NCBI GenBank assembly: GCA_050250665.1 | Contig: JBFWOF010000019.1 | Span: forward strand, 35,927 to 99,926 | DNA length: 64,000 nucleotides | Origin: JADKFD01 sp050250665 | Lineage (GTDB): Bacteria; Pseudomonadota; Gammaproteobacteria; Xanthomonadales; SZUA-5 | Reading direction: 5' to 3' | In this document: one piece after another, positions 59,270 to 64,000 of the stretch | Layout of the letters: each line of letters starts with the position of its first letter | How positions within the stretch are numbered: the stretch's first letter is position 1 | Notes under the pieces: model-generated | Seen by the model: the letters and a program-made list of their open reading frames with translations, nothing else | Databases searched by the model: none | What the model was told of the DNA's origin: nothing | Program-made: the position numbers and the translations under genes

Positions 59270-60557
59270 ACCGATCCGCGTGCAAGTGGCCCGCGTGCTG
59301 CACGCGGTCGCCCGCGGCAGCTCGCTGGATCAGGCGCTGGCCCGACATCTGGCGCCGCCGGCCGCGGGTTACGAGCGCGATCCGGCTTTCGCCCGTGCGC
59401 TCTGCTACGAGAGTCTGCGCCACGGCGTCTCCAGCGCGGCTCTGGTGGCGCAGCTCTGCCAGCGACCGCCCAAACCCCTGATCGCGGCTTTGCTCGGTGC
59501 CGCGCTGACCGAGCTGCGCTTTCTGGCCACGCCGGTGCACGCCGCCGTGGCCGAAAGTGTCGCTGCGGCACGGCTGCTGGATGCCGGCGCGGCCGGATTT
59601 GCCAACGCCTTGTTGCGGCGTTTTCTGCGCGAGCGCGAGACCCTGGAGCTGCAGCTGCAGCAGAACCCGGCGGCTCGTCTCGACCATCCGGCCTGGCTGT
59701 TGGCCCGTTATCAGGAAGACTGGCCCGATCAGGTCGAGGCCATTTGCGCCGGTGGCAACCAGGCCGCGCCCATGTGGCTGCGGGTGGATCCGCGTCAGGG
59801 CAGCCGCGAGGACTATCAGGCCGAGCTGGCCGAACTCGGTATCGAGTCCAGCGCACCGGAATCACCCGCGCTGGCGCTGCTGCTGACGACGCCGGTGGCG
59901 GTGGAACGGCTGCCCGGATTCGCGCAGGGCCGGGTCTCGGTGCAGGATGCGGCCGCACAGCAGGTGGTGGCAGTGATGGATGCAAAGCCCGGACAGCGGG
60001 TGCTGGATGCGTGTGCGGCGCCCGGTGGCAAGAGCGCTGCGCTGGCCGAACAGGTGCCTGATCTGGTGCTGACCGTGGTTGAAAAGGACGCCCAGCGTTG
60101 CCCACGCCTGGAGGACACGCTGCGGCGCTGTCGGGTCTCGGCCAAGCTGGTCGTGGCCGACGCCGCCGACACCGCCAGCTGGTGGGACGGCGAGTGCTTC
60201 GATCGCATCCTGATTGATGCACCGTGCACCGGCACCGGCGTGATCCGGCGCCATCCGGACATCAAGTTTCTGCGTCGCGCCAGCGATGTTGCGGCGCTGG
60301 CGCGCGAACAATCGCGGCTGCTGGATGCGCTTTGGCCTTTGCTCGCACCCGGCGGACGTCTAACCTACGCGACGTGCTCAGTCCTCAAACCAGAGAATCA
60401 GGCCCAGATCGAGGCCTTTTGCCAGCGCACGCCCTCGGCGCGCGTGCTGCCGCTGTCCTTGCCCGGCTTCATCGCCGCTGGCCCCGGCCTGCAGTGCCTG
60501 CCGGGCAGCCTCGATCAGGACGGCTTTTACTACGCCTGCTTGCAGCGTTCGGATTGA
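59238..60557 (+). CDS. rsmB: 16S rRNA (cytosine967-C5)-methyltransferase RsmB
   Basis: A 439-residue protein. The N-terminal NusB-like domain (RVQVARVLHAVARGSSLDQA, ELRFLATPVHAAVAESV) is followed by the SAM-dependent RNA methyltransferase core: VLDACAAPGGKSAAL, DRILIDAPCTGTGVIRRHPD (catalytic Cys in PCT) and LTYATCSVLKPENQAQ (second Cys). Length is normal. The start at ATG 59238 (or 59244) overlaps fmt by 32 bp. Confidence 0.95.
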   Translation: MSMRAPNSSAEPIRVQVARVLHAVARGSSLDQALARHLAPPAAGYERDPAFARALCYESLRHGVSSAALVAQLCQRPPKPLIAALLGAALTELRFLATPVHAAVAESVAAARLLDAGAAGFANALLRRFLRERETLELQLQQNPAARLDHPAWLLARYQEDWPDQVEAICAGGNQAAPMWLRVDPRQGSREDYQAELAELGIESSAPESPALALLLTTPVAVERLPGFAQGRVSVQDAAAQQVVAVMDAKPGQRVLDACAAPGGKSAALAEQVPDLVLTVVEKDAQRCPRLEDTLRRCRVSAKLVVADAADTASWWDGECFDRILIDAPCTGTGVIRRHPDIKFLRRASDVAALAREQSRLLDALWPLLAPGGRLTYATCSVLKPENQAQIEAFCQRTPSARVLPLSLPGFIAAGPGLQCLPGSLDQDGFYYACLQRSD

Positions 60558-61033
60558 TGCTGCCGGCGCTGCTGGCGGCTCAGGATCTCGGTATTCGCCG
60601 GGCCAGTGCAGTCGCCGGCGCGGCACCCACCCTGCAACTGGTGATGAGCATCAAGCTAGGCACCCGCGCCACCGAAGCCATCGAGGCCGGTCTGGTGCTG
60701 AGTTTCAAGGTCGATTGGGAACTCGCTGACGGTCGTCAGCTGCAACAGAATCTGCTGCTGCGCTATTCACCCCTGCTGCGCAGCTATCAGCTTGGAATCG
60801 GTTCGGAAGTGGTGCAGACCTTCGCCTTGCGCAACTCGCTGCTGGCAGCGATGGAGAACGCCCGCCTGCGCTGGCCTGCGGCCCGCGCCTGCGAGGGCGA
60901 CTGCGGTGGACGCGTGCGTGTAAGCCTGGATCCGGCCGCTCTGCCGGCGCCGCTGCGGCTGCCGGCGCTGGTCGACAGCGACTGGCGTTTCGACAGTGGC
61001 TGGCAGGCGCTCGCCAGCGGAGCCGGACCGTGA
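60557..61033 (+). CDS. DUF4390 family protein
   Basis: A 158-residue (as started) protein of the DUF4390 family found between rsmB and ntrY in Xanthomonas relatives. Recognisable strands are VLSFKVDWELADGRQLQQNL and YSPLLRSYQLGIGSEVVQTF, with an ARLRWPAAR helix and a Pro-rich end. The hydrophobic LLLRLLAAFGLMLPALLAAQ reads upstream of ATG 60557, so the real start may be a non-ATG codon inside rsmB giving a full signal peptide. Periplasmic location is likely; function unknown. Confidence 0.85.
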   Translation: MLPALLAAQDLGIRRASAVAGAAPTLQLVMSIKLGTRATEAIEAGLVLSFKVDWELADGRQLQQNLLLRYSPLLRSYQLGIGSEVVQTFALRNSLLAAMENARLRWPAARACEGDCGGRVRVSLDPAALPAPLRLPALVDSDWRFDSGWQALASGAGP

Positions 61034-63156
61034 ATGTCTGGAAGCGGGCCCTGCCGCTGCTGGCCCTGTCGGTACTGGCCCTGGGCGCAGTCTATCTGTC
61101 GGGGCGCGATGCCGAGGTCGGCCCGCGGATGGGCCCGGAATGGACCTGGGTGCTGGTCGGCATGGGCCTGTCGCTGGCACTGCTGCTGGGCGCGCTGGGC
61201 CTGGAAGCCTGGCGCCTGCGCCGCGATGTGTTGGCCCGCGCACCCGGCGCCCGCCTGAGCTGGCGACTGCTCAAGCGTCTGGCGCTGCTGGTGCTGCCTC
61301 CGCTGGGCATGTTGTTCATTTTCTCGCTGCGCTTTGTCCACGGCGCCGTGGACGGCTGGTTTCAGGTCGATGTGGCGGCAGCGCTCGATGACAGCCTGAC
61401 CGTGGCCCAGCGCGCCATCGACCTCAGTGAAGAACAGGCCTTGCGGCGAGTGCGTATGCAGAGCCGCCGCATCGACGCCGGCGAAGCCGATGGCGATGAT
61501 GTCGGCCTGGCCAATGTGCTCGATGATCTGGACGCGCTGGAACTGGTGATCTACGACGCCCAGCGCAATCTCAGCGCCCGCGCCAGCGCCGATCCGCGCT
61601 TTCTGGCGCCGAGCGCGCCCGACGACGCCCTCTGGCGCGCGGCGCGCACGCGCGGCTCGGCCTCCAGCATCGACCGTTCCGGCGAGGCCCTGACCATCCT
61701 GGCGCTGGTCGACATGCCCGATCGCGATCAGGTCATGCTCGGCCGCTTCGTGCTCGACAACGAGATCGCCACGCTGGCACAGGCCATCGAGCGGCACTAC
61801 TACGACTATCGCCAGCTGGCCTTTCTGCGCGGTGCGCTCAAGTACACGCTGAGCGTGGTGCTGAGCGTGGTGCTGGTCGCCGCCATCCTGTTCGCGCTGT
61901 ATCTCGCCTTCGCGCTGGCACGCGGGCTGGTCGATCCACTGCGGCGACTGGTCGAAGCTACCCGCGCCGTGGCCCAGGGCGACTACCGCATCGAGGTCCC
62001 CGAGATCACCGACGACGAACTCGGCGGCCTGGCGCGGGCCTTCAACCAGATGGCGCGCGAACTCGATGAGGCCAATCAGCGCCTGCTGCGCGCCGCCGGC
62101 GACGCCGAGGCCGGGCGACGCTATTTCGAGGGCGTGCTCGACCGGATTTCCTCGGGCGTGCTCAGCCTCGACGGCGCCGGCCGCTTGCGCACCTCGAATG
62201 GTTCCGCGCAGGAAATTCTGGGCGTGGATCTGAGCCCATGGAATGGCCTGCCGATCGAACGTCTGGGCAAGGCCGATCCACCGCTGCTGCCGCTGGTGCA
62301 GCGGCTGATCGAGGCGCTGGCGCGCGAGCCCGGCGACTGGCGCGAGGAAGTGCGCATCCAGCGCGGCCAGATCGAGCAGCGCCTGCTGCTACGCGGCGCG
62401 CGACTGCCCGGTGGCGATGGCGAGGTCGGCGGTCTGGTGCTGGTGTTCGAAGACGAGGGCGAATACGCCCGCGCCACCCGCGATTCGGCCTGGTCGGAAG
62501 TGGCGCGACGACTGGCCCACGAGATCAAGAACCCGTTGACGCCGATCCAGCTGGCCGCCGAACGCCTGCGCCGCAAGTTTCTGGAGCGGCTGCCCGAAGC
62601 CGACCGCGAGATACTCGACCGTTCCACCCACACCATCGTCGCCCAGGTCGAGGCACTCAAGGCCATGGTCAACGCCTTCAGCGACTACGCCCGACCGCCG
62701 CGGCTGGAACTCAAGCCGATCCGCCTGTCCAAGGTCATCCGCGAAGTGGTCGATCTGTACAGCGGCGACACCTCGCGGGTGGACATCCATCTGCGCATCC
62801 CCGAGGACGAGCCACCGGTGCGCGCCGACACCGGTCGCGTGCGCCAGCTGCTGCACAACCTGCTGCGCAATGCCGAGGAGGCCCAGCCCGATCGCCGTGC
62901 CCAGGTCGATCTGGCCCTGCACGGCGCCCAGGACGGCAGCCGCAACTTCCTCGAACTGGACGTGCGTGATCATGGCCCCGGCATCCCGGAAAGCCTGCGC
63001 GATCGATTGTTCGAGCCCTACACCACCACCAAGCCCAAGGGCACGGGCCTCGGCCTCGCCATCGTCAAGAAGATCGTCGAAGAACACGGCGGCCATATCC
63101 GCGTCGACAACATGAGCGACGGCGGCGCCCGCTTCCGGGTGCGCTTTCCGCTGTAG
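61030..63156 (+). CDS. ntrY: NtrY-like membrane sensor histidine kinase
   Basis: A 708-residue sensor kinase. Helices near 10-24, 40-58 and 82-100 and another at about 270-295 bound a periplasmic domain. HAMP (RGLVDPLRRLVEATRAVAQG), a PAS domain (about 365-480) and the kinase core follow: H box RRLAHEIKNPLTPIQ, N box LLHNLLRNAEEA, G boxes DHGPGIP and GTGLGLAIV. This is the NtrY architecture. GTG 61030 overlaps the DUF4390 stop. The expected partner NtrX is not found before the window ends; repeats follow instead. Confidence 0.93.
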   Translation: MNVWKRALPLLALSVLALGAVYLSGRDAEVGPRMGPEWTWVLVGMGLSLALLLGALGLEAWRLRRDVLARAPGARLSWRLLKRLALLVLPPLGMLFIFSLRFVHGAVDGWFQVDVAAALDDSLTVAQRAIDLSEEQALRRVRMQSRRIDAGEADGDDVGLANVLDDLDALELVIYDAQRNLSARASADPRFLAPSAPDDALWRAARTRGSASSIDRSGEALTILALVDMPDRDQVMLGRFVLDNEIATLAQAIERHYYDYRQLAFLRGALKYTLSVVLSVVLVAAILFALYLAFALARGLVDPLRRLVEATRAVAQGDYRIEVPEITDDELGGLARAFNQMARELDEANQRLLRAAGDAEAGRRYFEGVLDRISSGVLSLDGAGRLRTSNGSAQEILGVDLSPWNGLPIERLGKADPPLLPLVQRLIEALAREPGDWREEVRIQRGQIEQRLLLRGARLPGGDGEVGGLVLVFEDEGEYARATRDSAWSEVARRLAHEIKNPLTPIQLAAERLRRKFLERLPEADREILDRSTHTIVAQVEALKAMVNAFSDYARPPRLELKPIRLSKVIREVVDLYSGDTSRVDIHLRIPEDEPPVRADTGRVRQLLHNLLRNAEEAQPDRRAQVDLALHGAQDGSRNFLELDVRDHGPGIPESLRDRLFEPYTTTKPKGTGLGLAIVKKIVEEHGGHIRVDNMSDGGARFRVRFPL

Positions 63157-64000
63157 CGACGGGGCACGGGGATACGGGAAGAGCTACGGAGTGTCCGCGT
63201 CATTGCGAGCCACCTGTGTGTGCCCGACACTGCCCACGGGCCCGGAGCCAGCGTGTGAGGTAGCGCGGCTCCGGCGCGCGGCGAATCGGGATGTGCGCCG
63301 GAGTTTTTCGCGCTGGCGGCCGCGGCACGGCCTGCCGGGCGCCGCGCGCTTGCCATCGCTGCGCGCTGCCCAAGCTGCCGGGCGCGCGGACCCGGCCTAC
63401 TTCATCATCGTGCGGCGATAGCCTGGATTGCTTCGTCGCTGCGCTCCTCGCAATGAAGCCCGGGGATCTCGTCCCGAGCCGCGACACGGCCTGAGCCAGA
63501 GTGTGAGGTAGCGCGGCTCCGGCGCGCGGCGAATCAGGATGTGCGCCGGAGTTTTTCGCGCCGGCGGCCGCGGCACGGCCTGCCGGGCGCCGCGCGCTTG
63601 CCATCGCTGCGCGCTGCCCAAGCTGCCGGGCGCGCGGACCCGGCCTCCTTCATCATCGTGCGGCGATAGCCTGGATTGCTTCGTCGCTGCGCTCCTCGCA
63701 ATGACGCCCGGGGATCTCGTCCCGAGCCGCGACACGGCCTGAGCCAGAGTGTGAGGTAGCGCGGCTCCGGCGCGCGGCGAATCGGGATGTGCGCCGGAGT
63801 TTTTCGCGCCGGCGGCCGCGGCACGGCCTGCCGGGCGCCGCGCGCTTGCCATCGCTGCGCGCTGCCCAAGCTGCCGGGCGCGCGGACCCGGCCTTCTATG
63901 AGGGCTTTCCGAACGTCAAGGAATCTGCGGCTCGTTTTGCTTTCCGTTACATGAACTTCCGTTGTCGTTGCGGCGATCCTGTCGTCATCCTCAAGTGATC
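63157..64000. repeat. 248-bp tandem repeat, about 2.6 copies
   Basis: GTGTGAGGTAGCGCGGCTCC begins units at 63253, 63501 and 63749 (period exactly 248 bp). Each complete unit runs through ATCGGGATGTGCGCCGGAG, GGCCGCGGCACGGCCTGCCG and GGATTGCTTCGTCGCTGCGC up to TCGTCCCGAGCCGCGACACG. The third copy breaks off near 63895. Units differ at only a few bases, so the duplication is recent. GTAGCGCGGCTCCGGCGCGC inside links it to the dispersed repeats at 4914 and 27792. No convincing gene; 63896-64000 is too short to judge. Confidence 0.88.

Noticed and set aside
63253..63895. Repeated minus-strand open frames as a gene family
   Set aside because: The frames come from the 248-bp tandem repeat, lack a ribosome site and consist of Arg/Ala/Gly-rich translation of palindromic DNA.
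1..64000. Insertion sequences, prophage or tRNA genes
   Set aside because: No transposase, integrase, phage structural gene or cloverleaf-like sequence was recognised by eye; a dedicated scan was not possible.

Overview
The window reads as chromosome from a high-GC gammaproteobacterium of the Xanthomonadales/Lysobacterales group (my inference). Four things point there: rhlB diverging from trxA-rho; the smg-dprA-lysM and def-fmt-rsmB-DUF4390-ntrY blocks; a sugar-type TonB receptor next to tryptophan-halogenase, SapC and cupin genes; and many GTAG-type palindromic intergenic repeats of the kind known as SMAG/REP in Stenotrophomonas and relatives. I saw no rRNA, tRNA, CRISPR array or transposase gene.

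Layout. 1-8.4 kb (minus strand): a partial TPR protein, a DUF3142 lipoprotein, and type II secretion genes gspE, gspD and gspC; gspE is split from gspCD by a plus-strand universal stress gene and repeats. 8.4-12.1 kb: rhlB, trxA, rho. 12.6-17.4 kb: a tight operon of two flavin-dependent halogenases, SapC and a cupin protein. 17.6-29.1 kb: a carbohydrate regulon (TonB receptor, GH3 glucosidase, glucokinase, TIM-barrel glycosidase, FucP-type transporter, LacI regulator). Four copies of a TTGACAGCGTTGTCAA-like operator lie before the receptor, between GH3 and glk, before the transporter and before lacI. 29-38.4 kb: a Mn riboswitch with a UPF0016 exporter, an AEC transporter, lipocalin, mobA, a desaturase, a Ser/Thr kinase-TPR protein and panE. 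38.4-50 kb: a secreted serine protease, a beta-helix protein, phhA with an Lrp regulator, an SDR, a cytochrome cd1 nitrite reductase with an extra cytochrome c domain, aceK and bioC. 50-63.2 kb: smg-dprA-lysM, then a BlaI/BlaR1-like block, then def-fmt-rsmB-DUF4390-ntrY. 63.2-64 kb: a 248-bp tandem repeat.

The best candidate for an undescribed system is at 53.3-57.7 kb. A BlaI-type repressor and a BlaR1-type M56 protease, whose C-terminus is a TonB-C-like domain plus a four-cysteine tail instead of a penicillin-binding sensor, sit beside three paralogous small exported proteins with a shared C-X14-C motif. Two strong promoters in front of these paralogs carry a CTACGA/TCGTAG dyad exactly between the -35 and -10 boxes. 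The same promoter-dyad arrangement occurs a third time upstream of lysM, and a related dyad lies before blaI. No beta-lactamase gene is present.

A second cross-window pattern is a set of nested intergenic elements: short (often 7-nt) tandem repeats in inverted orientation flanking one or two GTAG/REP-like hairpins. At least eight loci fit. Two of them fall inside the apparent 5' coding ends of gspD and the DUF3142 gene.
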